The notes: generated by a model from the letters alone, not told the origin. A stretch of 64,000 nucleotides of DNA from Undaria pinnatifida (GCA_012845835.1 JABAKD010000028.1:4585090-4649089), one strand, 5' to 3'; shown: positions 10,030-21,508, counted from the stretch's first letter. Numbers and translations: made by a program.

Positions 10030-10496
10030 GAGGGAATTGCCGTTGACGGCTGCAAACAAATTGAATTTGAAATTTGCCGGATCGGCAATAACAATTTGAA
10101 GTTGAAATTTGCGAATCGGACCAAGGCTAGTGCGGGAGGAGGCTCCGCCAACAGTGGGGGTGGTGGAGGTTCAGGATCAGGCGTGTGGACGCTGGTCGGG
10201 CAAGAACGGGACTCAGCTTCTTCTGGCGATCCTGATTGGCCGTGCCCGAGCAAGGGTTGTGACGGCTTCCTCATCGCACGAAATAGAAAAAACAGGAGTT
10301 CCCAGTACGCTGTCTGCGACACCGGCAGTGAGTAACGACCCTTCCACGTGCCAAGCTTTTCATAACCTTGACAAGACAAGAAGCACTGACTGGGGAAGCG
10401 GCGACAACCCTCGTGTATGTGACTGGTGTGACGCGGGCACCTGTGATTCACCTTCGATCGGCGTCTCTAACGAAGGAGCTGAGAGCTTGACGAAAC
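10030..10496 (+). pseudogene. Cys-rich exon, copy B
   Basis: Parallel of the copy A exon at 5829-6285 with the same Gly/Ser linker and CPSKGCDGFL motif, but the frame carrying them stops just after 10330 (DTGSE). The downstream RVCDWCDAGTCDSPSIG motif continues in another frame to the same GTGAGT donor. A frameshift therefore separates the two Cys clusters, in line with loss of function of copy B. Confidence 0.45.
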
Positions 10497-10559
10497 GTGA
10501 GTTTCATTTCTTCGTGTTGTTGGAATGTGATGTTTGCTGTCAGCTACTATACTACTGAT

Positions 10560-11345
10560 GCTCAGAGTTTGTTCCCGTGTCAGTGTGTTCAGCGCCGTGC
10601 GACATAGGCAAGACACTAGATGTCAACACCCTGTATTTTCGGTAGTGCTGGGTTGAGTGTTGGCTGAGTGTGCTGCAAGTTGTGCGCAATAGACTATGTG
10701 GTTTCGGGTGTTGGTGAACTCAAGCGAATCCTGTTTCCAATAATGATGCACATTGAAATTTACATTGTTTGACCTTGTGTGCCTGTCTGCAACGTTTGCT
10801 GTAGCATGTGTGTGCTACACCAGCGTGGTCGAACTACTACACGGTGTGGAAGCTGTGCTTGGGGACGCGTAGCCTGAACAAACTCAAGTTCGCCTTGGTG
10901 GTCACGGAGGGCAGTCCCGTCGTCGGGGTAAGCATGTTGTACTAGTTGTCTACGCAGTAACGCTGCGTGCTGTGATTTCTTTTTCATGCGTACAACCAAA
11001 CACACTTTTTGTGTGTACGAGTACGTGTACGGGGCAGTCCCGTCATCGGGGTGTAAGCGGGGGTTGTACAACGTACAACCAAACACACTTCATGTATGTG
11101 CGACTACGAGTACGGGGCAGTCCCGTCATCGGGGTAAGCGGGGGTTGAACAAGTGGTCCATGCAGTGACGCTTTGTGCTGTGATATAAACACACTTTTTG
11201 GATGTACGACTACGACTACGTGGTATCTATACATGAAAGACGCAATGAAAACGGGCAAGTCCCATCACGGGGGTCAGCCAGGGTTGTAAAAATGGTCCAT
11301 GCAGTGATAAATAACACAGCAGCATGATACCATCAGCACCAGTCG
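10560..11345. repeat. Intron of copy B with GGCAGTCCCG tandem repeats
   Basis: The first part (10560-10890) shows no recognisable feature. From about 10890 the repeated motif GGCAGTCCCGTCATCGGGGT recurs roughly four times with TTTCTTTTTCATGCGTAC and AAACACACTT between, parallel to 6300-6748 in copy A. Confidence 0.6.
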
Positions 11346-11350
11346 CAGTA

Positions 11351-12559
11351 CAGTCGACCCCACACCGCGTTTTTTTTTTTGGGAGTGTCTTTAACGCGGG
11401 GAAGTGTCTTTAGGATTCCGGGGCCACTAACTCACCGTCCCCGGGGCCAATGGAGGTGTAACATATGTCAAAATACCCACATTTGAAGCAGGAATGCGAC
11501 CACGAAACTGTGTTGCTTAAAAACTACAACACGTGATTTGAAAGGCCGCAACACTACTGCTGTAGTACACTCCAATACTTTACACATTTTGAATTTCCCT
11601 CCACCACCGAAACGCGGGAAGGAGTGCAGCACGACCTATTGTAATGTGTACGGCAGTGCGCTGTTGTTGATGCAGGCTCTTGCTGTAATGTGTACGGCAG
11701 TGCGCTGGTGTTGTTGCATGCTTTTCTTACTGTCAAGGCGTTATCCTCACGGTGAACATCATGCCCAAGATATCGCGAACACACCTGAGACAAATCAGTT
11801 CGTTGGAACTAGCTCTGATACGATACACGCAAGTTACCCGCCACATAGGGACCAAACAAACCCAGTCGACCCCTTAGAAGGGCACTAGGAAACGGTCGGT
11901 AGCGCAGACCACAACATACAGAAAAATCGGGCAAATACACCGAAAAGAGGACACCGTTCTTCCCCAAAGGTCAACACGAGGCAAAAACTCAAAACAAAAA
12001 TACCAAAATTTAACTCCACGAGAAAGGCAAAAATCCCAAACTTTGACTGCCTCACACGAGTTGAGACTTTGACTGGCACGTGGGTTCGCCACATGGCTTC
12101 AAGCCGGCAGCTGACGACCCGCCAGCAGATGGGAGGAATCTCTCCATACCCACACGCGGTAGTGCGGGCTGCAGCAGACCGCTGTCGATGTTATACAGCA
12201 GTGTGCTGCCCCAGCAAAAAAAATTGGGGGGGGGCGCAAAGTGGAAAAGGTACCCCCCCCTTATTATTGTACATGTGCGCGAAGACCACTGATAGGGACA
12301 GCTTACGCTATACCTACAATGGGACTCGAAGGGTGCGCCAGCTAGCGTTGGGCTGCGAAAGCAACTGAGTTAAGTCGACACACGACGCGTATGAAAATAC
12401 GCGGAAGTGTGGTGAGCTAAAGCTTTATTTTTCCCCATCCGCCGGAGGATAAAAAAAAAAAAAAAAAAAAAATCTGCGGGGCACCATGCTCTGGGAAAAA
12501 ATGTGTCTTTATAGCGGGAAGTTTCCTTAAGAAGAGTGTCTTTAAAGCGGGGACGACTG
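11351..12559 (+). mobile_element. Tc1/mariner-type non-autonomous element with TA duplication
   Basis: The element starts CAGTCGACCCC and ends GGGGACGACTG, flanked by TA at 11349-11350 and 12560-12561. Copy A of the surrounding locus has the uninterrupted CAGTACACACTGGAGG. Subterminal AGTGTCTTTAA.GCGGGG motifs occur near both ends in inverted orientation. CAGT termini and TA duplications are typical of Tc1/mariner/pogo elements. I find no transposase frame, so it is non-autonomous or decayed. It contains a copy of the structured poly(A) retroposon at 12372-12470. Confidence 0.82.
12372..12472 (+). mobile_element. Short poly(A)-tailed structured retroposon, copy 1
   Basis: About 80 bases plus a poly(A) tail of about 22. 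It contains a 7-bp stem with a GAAA loop (CGCGTATGAAAATACGCG) extended by ACAC/GTGT pairing, then CTTTATTTTTCCCC, a possible Sm-like U-rich site, then an ATCC/GGAT hairpin just before the tail. A second copy lies at 23358-23737. No target duplication is evident for this copy. Confidence 0.6.
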
Positions 12560-12832
12560 TACACACTGACTGGAGGTTGATATCATATATAGAATCAAAC
12601 AGAAGCTGAAGTTAACCTGGGTGGTGCTGGAGAGCAGTCCCGTGATTGGGGTTAGCGAGTTGTTCATGTAGTCACCCGGTGTACTACTACTGTTACTCAT
12701 TTTTCATACAACCACATAAACTCTTTGTATTAACGTGTACAAGTAGGGTGCGCAACCTCTTCAGGAATCGCAGTACACGTCGGTCGTAATAGTATTGATA
12801 GCAGAAGTAATAGAGTAGTACGGAACAATAAG

Positions 12833-14551
12833 ACACCTCCCAATAAAAACTCACTCATATAGTATATTACGAGTACCAACAACGCAGCCTGCAAAGATGA
12901 GTATTGACCTGAAATTCGTCAAACTCACGGCTGACGTCCTTGAAAATTAGTTATATAAGAAAGTAAGTACAGACAGGGATGTTGACACTGCGGTAAACCA
13001 CACGACCAACCTATTACGCAGGGTATTTCGTGCCTCCATCCGCTTACATGATTGCCTGACAACCCCTACTATTCCAAACGCAGTGGAATGTGCCTAACGA
13101 AGTAAAGTCACCCTCGCGTTCAATAGTGGTGACATCGCATGTCCACGTGAGACAACCTTTACGAAACGCAGTAGCATATGCCTGACGAAGTGAAGTCACC
13201 CTCGCCTTCAATAGTAGTGACATCGCATATATATGACGTTGCATGCCCACCTCAACTGCTGTATTTGTAAGATGTATCTCTGTCTTAGAATTGGCGACCT
13301 CAGAGCCCCACAGCGGCACGGTAAAAATCATGGACGTGAAATCACACATTTGAGACAATAATAAGTTGAAAAGGAAGCACAAACAGACGTGATACACTGC
13401 CGACCCATCGCATACCCTCCTGAGACGACCTCTACGAAACACAGTACCATTTACCTCACGAAGTAAAATCACCCTCGCGATCAATAGTGAAGACATCGCA
13501 TATATGACATCACATACCCACCTCGCCTGATGTATTTGTAGGATGTATCTCTGACTTAAAATTGACGACTGCAGAGCCCCACATCGACAAGGTAAAATCA
13601 TAGGCGTGAAATCGTACATTTATTTGAGACAAAAATAATTTGGAAAAGGAAGCACAGGCAGATGTGTTAAAATTGCGGTAAACAACCTTACCAACCCATT
13701 ACGTAGGGTATTTCGTACATACCGTCTGCATGATCGCCTCCCCACCTATGCCAAGCGAAATATTACTAACGAGGTAACGTGATTGAGCGCGTGTATACCA
13801 AGTATGACTAATGAGGTAACGTAATTGAGCACATGTATACCAAGCGTCGATTCGCATCCCTCCCTCTAATGCTCAATGACGGAGACAGCATATGGCCACA
13901 TACATCACCTCGCATGCTGTATTTGGCAATACGTATCTCTTGCGTATAATTAGCGATGTCGATAATAATGGTGATTGTATGATGATGGTGACAAACACAG
14001 TGCATAACCACATCACCTCGCCTGTTGCATTTGACAATACGTATCTCTTTCTTATAATTAGCGATGTCAGAAAATAATGGTACCTACAAATATTCTATAA
14101 AATATTCTAGCTTTCGATCGATGTATCATACAACAACAAACTATGAAGATTTAACACGTTATTTACTACACTTAAACACTGGGTTGCATGCTGCATCTTA
14201 CATCAAACCTTCTAGAATAGTAAACATTACAAGCCAGATTATATAAAGGGATGTCTTATTGCTTCAATCGTCAGGTTTGTCCCCTTTGAGAATTTATAGT
14301 TTCCGCGCACATATTGAAATGTCCCCCCCCCCCCTCCCCTCCCCCTCCACTGACCTCTTTTTCATAACAAACCCCAACCCTTTTCCCCCCCCCCCCCGCC
14401 CCTCCGTCCCCCGATCCCCCCCCCCCCCCTTCCGCCTACTCTGTCCAAACGCCCCACTCACAATCAAAATCGGCCTGAGTAATAAACACCTATACGCAGT
14501 TGATACCACATCATTATCTTTCTGACCATCCATGACGAAGGTTTCAAATAT

Positions 14552-14584
<33 letters not shown>

Positions 14585-15906
14585 ACCCCCCCCCCCTCCA
14601 ACGCCCCCTCTTTTCCGACCACCTACACGATCGCCTAGACCTAGCACCACGCGTATAACAAGCTGCTACATATCTTTGATCTCACAGCCGAAGTGTATTT
14701 GAATATTATTTGTGACCTAAACCTCCTAAAAATCCCCCCCCCCCCTCTTGCTCTCCCTTACTCAAACGCCCCACCAAATATCAAAATCCGCCACATTAAC
14801 AAACACTTCACGCACGGGATATCACCTCATTATCTTTCGAGAGCCATCCATGCCGCTGTTTCCCCCCCCCCCCCCCCCTCCAACGCCCCCTCTTTCCCGA
14901 CCACCTGCACGATCGCGTAGACCTAGCACCACGCGTATAACAAGCTGATACATATCTTTGATCTCACAGCCGAAGTGTATTTGAATATTATTTGTGACCT
15001 AAACCTTCTAAAAAAACTCCCCCCCCCCCCCCCCCTCTTGCTCTCCCTTACTCAAACGCCCCACCAAATATCGAAATCCGCCACATTAATAAACACTTCA
15101 CGCACAGGATATCACCTCATTATCTTTCGAGAGCCATCCATGCCGCTGTGTCCCCCCCCCCCCCGCCTCGAACGCCCCTTTCTTCCCCATCACCCGCACC
15201 TTCGCCTAGACCTAGCACCACACGTATAACAAACCCCTCACCTAAAGCCCTTCCCCCCCCCCCCCCCCGCCCCCCGCCCCCGCCCCCACCCCCCACCCTC
15301 CCCCCCCAACCCATCCCAACCCCACCCCCTCGAACACTCCACCCTCTCTTTACTCACTGATTGTACGACTTACCCCAGAATATACACGATAAACTGATGT
15401 ATTATTTCCAAAAATGTCACATTTGTCCCCTCGAAATAATGTATAGTTTCCAGGCACATATCGAGCTGCCCCCCCCCCCCCCCGCGCCAACCCCCCCCCC
15501 CCCCCCCGCCCCCAATAATATACTGGTGCCAAAACCGTCAGATTTATCCCCTCGAAAGGATTTATAGCTTACATGCACAAATTGCCCTTTCCCTCCCCCC
15601 CCCCCCCCGCCCCCCTCCAAACCCGCTCGCTTTTGATCAAAACCAGGCCCCCCCTTTGCCTTCACAGCTGTCAGATTTTGTCCCCCTCAGAAACGGGTTT
15701 TATAGTTTCCGCGCACAGACTGACTAAAATCATCCTGTTGACCCTGATAGCTACACTGTAGCTGTAAGGGGAGTCGCCGACCTATATCCTTAATGAGGAC
15801 ACACAACTCGTAATGCGCGCGATCGGAGTATCACACACAGCTTGCAAAGATGAGTTTCGACGAAATCTTCGATCTCACAGCTGGAGTGTATTTTAATTTT
15901 TATAAT
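12833..15906 (+). mobile_element. R-family repeat insertion into copy B
   Basis: This 3-kb segment interrupts copy B between ACAATA and TATATACAGC, which are contiguous in copy A. The right end (15840-15906) is the diagnostic R terminus GCAAAGATGAGTTTCGACGA to TTTTAATTTTTATAATA. The left end has a diverged version of the same terminus in the same orientation, so several R pieces may be nested. Inside are imperfect ~300-bp repeats (12990-13740) and modules with poly(C) runs (14230-15760). No protein-coding frame is credible; the 191-aa frame at 13044-13619 is a repeat artefact. Confidence 0.65.
14290..15760 (+). repeat. Poly(C)-bearing R modules
   Basis: Two modules of about 282 bases (14693-14974 and 14975-15256) are direct tandem copies. 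They share TCTTGCTCTCCCTTACTCAA, GATATCACCTCATTATC and GCCTAGACCTAGCACCACG, with poly(C) runs at fixed positions. The longest uninterrupted run, about 32 C, is at about 14552-14584. A shorter module with TTATAGTTTCC..GCAC, GAGCTGCCCC and AAAACCGTCA repeats at 15360-15720. Confidence 0.85.
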
Positions 15907-16165
15907 AATATATACAGCAGGTACTGTCTCTTACCCTTCGTTGTCGGTATTCCGCCGGCAGGCCTTATATAGCAGTATACCGGGGCTCACGCTTACCAGT
16001 TGCGACTGTGAATCCCGTTCGTTCCTGTCCCAGTTGTGGTTTCATAGGTGTTAGCAACGCTGTGGTACCAAGCAGGGCTTTGCCCATAAACGACCGCTTT
16101 TATTACATACTATTTTGAACACTCACTGAACGCTAGGTATTCCCATCCGTTGTTGTCGTTTGCAG

Positions 16166-16325
16166 AAGCCCTGCGAAGCAGTCGCCGAGGGCCGCCAAGT
16201 CGGCGAGGACATAGTGCACCGGCGACATCAAGGTCGGTGACCTCCTGAAGAAGGCAGGCTACCACTTGCTCGATATACATGCCGCATTCCATTCCCACGG
16301 TGCCAAGAGGGCGTTCGACATCGAG
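16166..16325 (+). pseudogene. 168-nt exon of copy B, 8-nt deletion
   Basis: Same acceptor (GTTTGCAG) and donor (GTACGT) as the exons at 7334 and 8264, but 160 nt long: 8 nt are missing after GGCGAGGACATA. The frame shifts and meets stops at once. This marks copy B as non-functional for this exon, and shows that copy A was the template for the later tandem duplication. Confidence 0.7.
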
Positions 16326-16602
16326 GTACGTTCTACTCTTATCTTGTCTCCTGTGTGTCACGAGTCGAGACATCCATGTCGCTTGCTCAAGACTGGGGGA
16401 TAGCGTGCGGATATAGTCTATGAAGTGCGGCTCTTCTTCCGAGTACCAAGAGCAAGTACAACAATACCACAACAATTACTAACAACGAAAGAAGGAGCTC
16501 CACTAGTTTGGATGGTTACGACGTCTGCTGGAGAGAAGTACGAATACTTTTTTACACACACTTATCGACGTCCTCCCGCTATGCTTCAACGTTTGTGGAT
16601 AG

Positions 16603-16704
16603 ATTCACAAGATCATCGACAAAAAACAAGAGTGCAAGGTGCTGGGTACCTCCGCTGAGGAGGAGTCCAAGCAAGCCTGCATGCTCCTTCGGAAGCAATG
16701 TTGA
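16603..16704 (+). pseudogene. Terminal exon, copy B
   Basis: Parallel of 9082-9186, three bases shorter. The intron in front of it is only 277 nt and lacks the TRIM found in copy A. The reading frame itself is intact. Confidence 0.5.
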
Positions 16705-17225
16705 CAGCACATTCTTTATAGAACGTTAAGTTGTGGTTTCTATATACCAGCATCGTTTTTTGAGCACTATGCCTAAATGCATGCTCTTCGTCCTTCGGAA
16801 TACAAATGTACTTCACAGGTTTGCGGTGTGTGCGTTCAAGTTCCTGCTTCCAGCATGTTTTTTTTGGCACTGCGCTCCTTTACATCTTAAGTTGTAGTTT
16901 TCCTGTCTCTATCCTTGACAAGCGCGTGCCTGGTGTTTATGCACTGCGATAATTTATTATTGATGATCGACGTAGAGAGAGCTACTAATAAGTGTACAGG
17001 TGCTACCTGAGAGGTGGAAGGATATGCCAAGCAAGTCCTCCGACGTGCCCATCATGGACTGGGCGAATGGATGAAATAACAAACTAATCATAATCGTCTC
17101 CATCGTTTACCGTTGTGCTGTATATGGACCTCTTGGCATTTTCAAGTCGCCAGTTGCGCCATTTGTGCTTCTTTTCCGCGTTTCTACTGAATGTCCATTC
17201 CTCCTTCCGCGAGCGAAGCCCTTGT

Positions 17226-17402
17226 ATATTATAAAAATTAAAATACACTCCAGCTGTGAGATCGAAGATTTCGTCGAAACTCATCTTTGCAAGCTGTGTG
17301 TGATACTCCGATCGCGCGCATTACGAGTTGTGTGTCCTCATTAAGGATGTAGGTCGGCGACTCCCCTTACAACTACAGTGTAGCTATCAGGGTCAATACA
17401 TT
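17226..17402 (-). mobile_element. R-family end, inverted fragment
   Basis: It starts TATTATAAAAATTAAAATAC and reads through the reversed R terminus to TAGCTATCAGGGTCAA, where similarity stops. It abuts the end of copy B directly, so it truncated or replaced the rest of that locus. Confidence 0.75.
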
Positions 17403-17690
17403 GCTGTTATGTCATCGATTAGTACGTCACGCGTGGACCCGTTCTCGAGAGAAAAACTGCCCAGGAATCCAAAATCCAAAAGCGTCGTAAATTCTCGGAC
17501 ATGTGTTTTATTACCTCCCGTACGTAGTACGCGTTCACGATCGGGTAGGGGATAGATAAGGAAGGGCGAGGGGCGTTGGATGGCGGCCTTCGTACGAATT
17601 AATATGACCGAGAAATCCTACAGCACTGCCCACTGAGCTACTTAATCACTTGACTCATTAGCTTAGTGGGTAGTGCTACATATGGCGATA
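17403..17690. other. Linker with a 19-bp perfect hairpin (17622-17677)
   Basis: Bases 17622-17640 and 17659-17677 pair over 19 positions with two G-U wobbles, enclosing an 18-nt loop. The right arm, TAGCTTAGTGGGTAGTGCT, resembles a tRNA D-arm (A-box). GAAGGGCGAGGGGCGTTGGA at about 17560 recurs at 22178. No gene seen. Confidence 0.6.
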
Positions 17691-19128
17691 TGTATCTCTT
17701 TCTGCTGATTAGTGATGTCAGAAAATAATGGTAACTACATGATTGCACCTATCGATTTAGATATTCTATCTTTCGATCCAGGTACAATAACAAATTATGG
17801 AACTTTAGCACATTGTTCAAACGCCCCACTTACAATCGAAATCGGCCAGAGCAATAAAAACTTCTCCGCAATTGATATCACGTCATTATCTTTCTAGCCA
17901 TCCATGACGTAGCTTTCATCCATCCCCCCCCCCCCCCTCCCTCCCTACCCTCCCTCCAACGCCCCCTCCTTCCCCACCACCCGCACGATCGCCTAGACCT
18001 AGCACCACGAGTATAGCAAGCTCCACATATATGATTAATACGCGCGATCGGAGAATCACACACCAAATCTTTGATTTCGCAGCGTGATTGTTTTTAATAT
18101 TATGTGACCTAAACCTCTTGAAAACCCTTTGCCCCCCCTTTTTTTTCTCTCTTGCTCAAACGCCCCACCTAATATCGAAATCCGCCAGAGTAATAAACAC
18201 TTTCACGCACTGGATATCACCTCATCATCCTTCTAAAGCTACCCATGCCGCTGCCGCAATCCCCCCCCCCCCCCCCCCCCCCGCCCCCAACGCCCCCTCC
18301 TTCCCCACCACCCGCAACATCGTCTAGACCTAGCACCACGCGTATAGCAAACCCCTACAGCTATGCGACCTAAAGCCCTTTCGCCCCCACCCCCCCCATC
18401 TCCCCCCCACCTCCCCCACCCCCCACCGCTCCCCCACCTCCCCCACCCCCCACCGCTCCCCCACCTCCCCACCGCACCCCCACCCCCTCGAACCCTCCGT
18501 CCTCTACTCACTGGTTGTACGCCTTATAGGATATACATGATAAACTGGTGCATTGTTTCCAAAACCGTCACATTTATCCCCTTAAAGGATGTATAGTTTT
18601 CACGCATCGGTTGAGCTGCCCCGCCCGTCCCGCCCCCCCCCACGATGATAAACTGGTGCATTGCTTCCAAAACGGTCAGATTTATCCCCTTGAAGGATTT
18701 ATAGTTTCCACGCACAAATTGAGCTGCCCCACCGGTTCCCCCCCCCTCCCCCCCCTTCCCCCCCCCCCCCCCCGCTCCCTCTTGATCAAAACCAGGCCCC
18801 CACGTCCTTAAAACCTCCGCCCTCCCCTCACCGGATATTCGACTTACAGGATTCACTTGATAAATTGATGCAGTTCCTTCCATAGCTGTCAGATTTTGTC
18901 CCCCTCAGAAACGGGTTTTATAGTTTCCGCGCGCAGAGTGCCTAACATCACCCTGTTGACCCTGATAGCTACACTGTAGTTGCAAGGGGAGTCGCCGACC
19001 TATATCCTTGATGAAGACACACAACCCGTAATACGCGCAGTCGGAGTGTCACACACAGCTTTCAAAGATGAGTTTCGACAAAATTTTCGATCTCACAGCT
19101 GGATTGTATTTCTATTTTTTTAATATAT
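17691..19128 (+). mobile_element. R-family copy
   Basis: The segment starts with GATGTCAGAAAATAATGG, as at 14066, carries poly(C) modules at 17920, 18260, 18380-18490, 18640 and 18740, and ends with the R terminus near 19040-19128. Internal ~110-base modules (TTATAGTTTCCACGCAC .. AAACTGGTGCATTG .. AAAACCGTCAGATTTATCCC) are repeated two to three times. Non-coding. Confidence 0.75.
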
Positions 19129-19930
19129 ATCGAAATCCGCCAGAATCATAATTATTGTTTCAGAGCCGTCCATGCCGTTGCTGCAATGCCCCCCCCCGCC
19201 CCCCCCCCCCCCCTCCCGCCCCCAACGCCCCCTCTTTTTCCACCACCCGCACCATCGCCTAGACCTAGCTCCACGCGTATAGCAAACCCTTACATATATG
19301 CGACCTAATGCCCTTCCGCCCGCCCCCGCCCCCCTCCCCCCCCCCCCCCCCCCCACCGCTCCCCCACCTCCCCCCCACCCCACCCCACCCCCACCCCCTC
19401 GAATACTCCGCCATCTACTCACTGGTTGTACGACTTACAGAATATACATGATAAACAGGTGCATTATTTTCAAAACCGTAAAACCGTCACATTTATTCCC
19501 TTAAAGGGTGTATAGTTTTCACGCACACATTGAGCTGCCCCACCCGTCCCGCCCCGCCCCCATGCTAAACTAGTGCATTGTTTCCAAAACCGTCAGATTT
19601 ATCCCCCTAAAATATGCATAGATTCCACGCACAAATTGAGCTGCCCCCCCCCCCACCCTCCCCCCCCTCCAGCTCCCTCTTGATCAAAACCAGGCCCGCA
19701 CGTCCTTAAAACCTCCGCCCTCCCCTCGCCGGTTATTCAACTTACAGGATTCACTTGATAAACTGATGCACTTCCTTCCACAGCGGTCAGATTTTGTGCC
19801 CCTCAAAAACGGGTTTTATAGTTTCCGCGCACAGACTGACTAACATCACCCTGTTGACCCTGATAGCTACACTGTAGTCGCAAGGGGAGTCGCCGACCTA
19901 TATCCTTGATGAGGACACACAACCTGTAAT
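19129..19930 (+). mobile_element. R-family copy, interrupted by LINE-bearing insertion
   Basis: Poly(C) modules as in neighbouring copies. It breaks off at 19930 inside the terminal region (ACACAACCTGTAAT) and the missing terminus resumes at about 21420 (GCGATCGGAGTATC to 21508). About 1.49 kb was therefore inserted in it. Confidence 0.7.
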
Positions 19931-20445
19931 ATCGGCGTCTTCAGAGGGCCTGGGCGTGCTTCCAGCGGTACAAGATGGAAATCTATGATCGCCCGGGTGT
20001 GCCTTTACGGTTGAAGGTGCGGTTGCTGAAAGCTGAGGTGGTCGAGACACTGCTGTACGGTTGCATGACGTGGAGCCCGAAGAAGCCTGACTATGACAGG
20101 CTACGACGGGTTCACCGCTCCATGCTCCTCCGATGCCTTGGATGGCGGAAACGGAAGCGCGACGACCACACCCTATCGTACGCCGACGCGCTTGCCCAGA
20201 CAGATTTCGAGAGCGTTGAGGTGATAGTGCGCAAACGGAGGATTTTGTTTGCGGGATTCGTGGCACGCATGGGGGAGGAGCGTCTGCCACAGAGGGTGAC
20301 GTTTGGGGAGTTTATTGGGGGTAAGGGCTACTCAGGGGGGCCAGAGAAAGACTGGATGGATCATCTGAAGGAGGATATGTCGGTCTTTGGAATGAAATTC
20401 GAAGGATGGCGAAAGGCTGCTCAGAAGGCTGGCAGATGGTTTTGA
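19931..20445 (+). pseudogene. Non-LTR retrotransposon (LINE) C-terminal fragment
   Basis: The frame is open from 19931 to a stop at 20445. It encodes RLQRAWACFQRYKMEIYD, then VETLLYGCMTWSP, RRVHRSMLLRCLGW, LSYADAL and RRILFAGFVARM. This succession is characteristic of the region downstream of the reverse-transcriptase domain in LINE polyproteins. The catalytic domain is absent, as in a typical 5'-truncated LINE insertion. The part kept has no internal stop, so it is relatively recent. It sits inside an R copy. Confidence 0.75.
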
Positions 20446-20875
20446 AGAGTAGAGGAGGGAGCCGAGTTGTTCATGCGGAATTGGCATGAAACGGAGAGAC
20501 GCAAAGCTGCAGAGCGACGCGCAAAGGCGGCGGCAGCGTCATCTACCGTTGGCATCTCTAAGCGGCCGGGGGGAGGGGGAAGGGGGGGGGGCGGGGAGGG
20601 GACTGGGGGAGGGGGGGAGGGGGGGGGGGGAAAGGAAGGAAGGGGGGAGGGGCGGAAGGGGGAGCGTCATGCCCAAGAGACTGAAGTCTGGGTTTGGCCA
20701 TCATCGTATTGAAAGTTGTGGGCCTTCTAATGGCCGTCACAAGATAGCATAAGACCGCCTTGACTTCTTCGCCATGTTGCGTTCTCTCCCAGGTGCCATT
20801 GATGATGGACGGGATACCCTCTGTTAGCCCAATGCCATCCTCAGCCAGTTCCTAGGGTCTGCTAGATTGACATTT
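20446..20875 (+). other. LINE downstream part with G-rich run
   Basis: Sequence after the stop codon includes CATGAAACGGAGAGACG and Ala/Arg-rich codons in the next frame, suggesting the original frame continued and was broken. A G-rich stretch (20566-20665) follows. The last part (about 20680-20875) may be the LINE 3' UTR. Confidence 0.4.
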
Positions 20876-21083
20876 ATTTTTCTTTCTTTTCTTTTTCTAT
20901 TTCTTTTTTCTTTTTTTTTCTTTTTTTCTCTACTTCTTCTTTCCTTGCTTTCTTGTCTTGTCTTTTCTTGCTTTTCTTGTCTTTTTCTTCTCTTTGCTTG
21001 CCTTTTTCGTCTTGTTTCGTTTTTCTTCTCTTTTCTTTCCTTTCCTTTATCTTCTTTTCTTTTCTTCGTTTCTTTTTCTCCAA
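20876..21083. repeat. Polypyrimidine (CTTT)n-like tract
   Basis: About 200 bases almost purely C and T on the plus strand with many CTTTT and TCTTT words. It could be an expanded LINE tail or an independent simple repeat. It encodes only Lys/Glu-rich shadow frames on the minus strand. Confidence 0.85.
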
Positions 21084-21419
21084 TTGACTTATGCCTGTCG
21101 TGCGTATGCGGAGTGATAGATACTACGTGTAATATATACGTGGTAGTCTTACGTGGGTGGCAATCGGAATATTTGGTTTCTCCAGGCGTGAGTAGTGAGA
21201 CGTATGCACCGGCCTGGACCTGGCACATCGTAGACTGACTCCCGATTTCACTTTTATATGTTTCTGGTGGAGGCGTGAATTGCGTCAGCTGTGATATATG
21301 CGTGTACCACCTTGGGTTGTGTGTGTGTTTCCCTGGGGTATTCCTCAGCTCCAGAGTGACTGGAGCCTGTCCTGTGACCACGGACTTGATTATGCGAGTT
21401 AATGTGAGAACAACAACCA
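21084..21419. other. No recognised feature
   Basis: Mixed-composition sequence between the polypyrimidine tract and the resumed R terminus. No splice-bounded exon, repeat or RNA gene was recognised. Confidence 0.4.
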
Positions 21420-21508
21420 GCGATCGGAGTATCGCGCACAGCTTGCAACGATTAGTTTCGACAATATCTTCGATCTCCCAGCTGGAGTGTATTTCTTTTT
21501 TCATAATA
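21420..21508 (+). mobile_element. Resumed R terminus
   Basis: GCGATCGGAGTATC .. CAGCTTGCAACGATTAG .. CGATCTCCCAGCTGGAGTG is the end of the R copy broken at 19930. Confidence 0.7.

Larger units (their letters stand above)
9756..17225 (+). other. Locus copy B: the same unit, interrupted by two insertions
   Basis: Segments 9756-11348, 12562-12832, 15907-16500 and 16501-17225 align in order to 5556-6750, 6750-7015, 7010-7670 and 8607-9740 of copy A. Between them lie a 1.2-kb TA-flanked element and a 3-kb R-family insertion. The locus is a pseudogene: its 168-nt exon has an 8-nt deletion, and the order of insertions can be read off directly. It ends at 17225, where an inverted R end begins. Confidence 0.8.

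Noticed and set aside
13044-13619. 191-residue minus frame
   Set aside because: It covers two imperfect ~300-bp repeats inside an R insertion; similarity within the protein is repeat similarity and no family fits.
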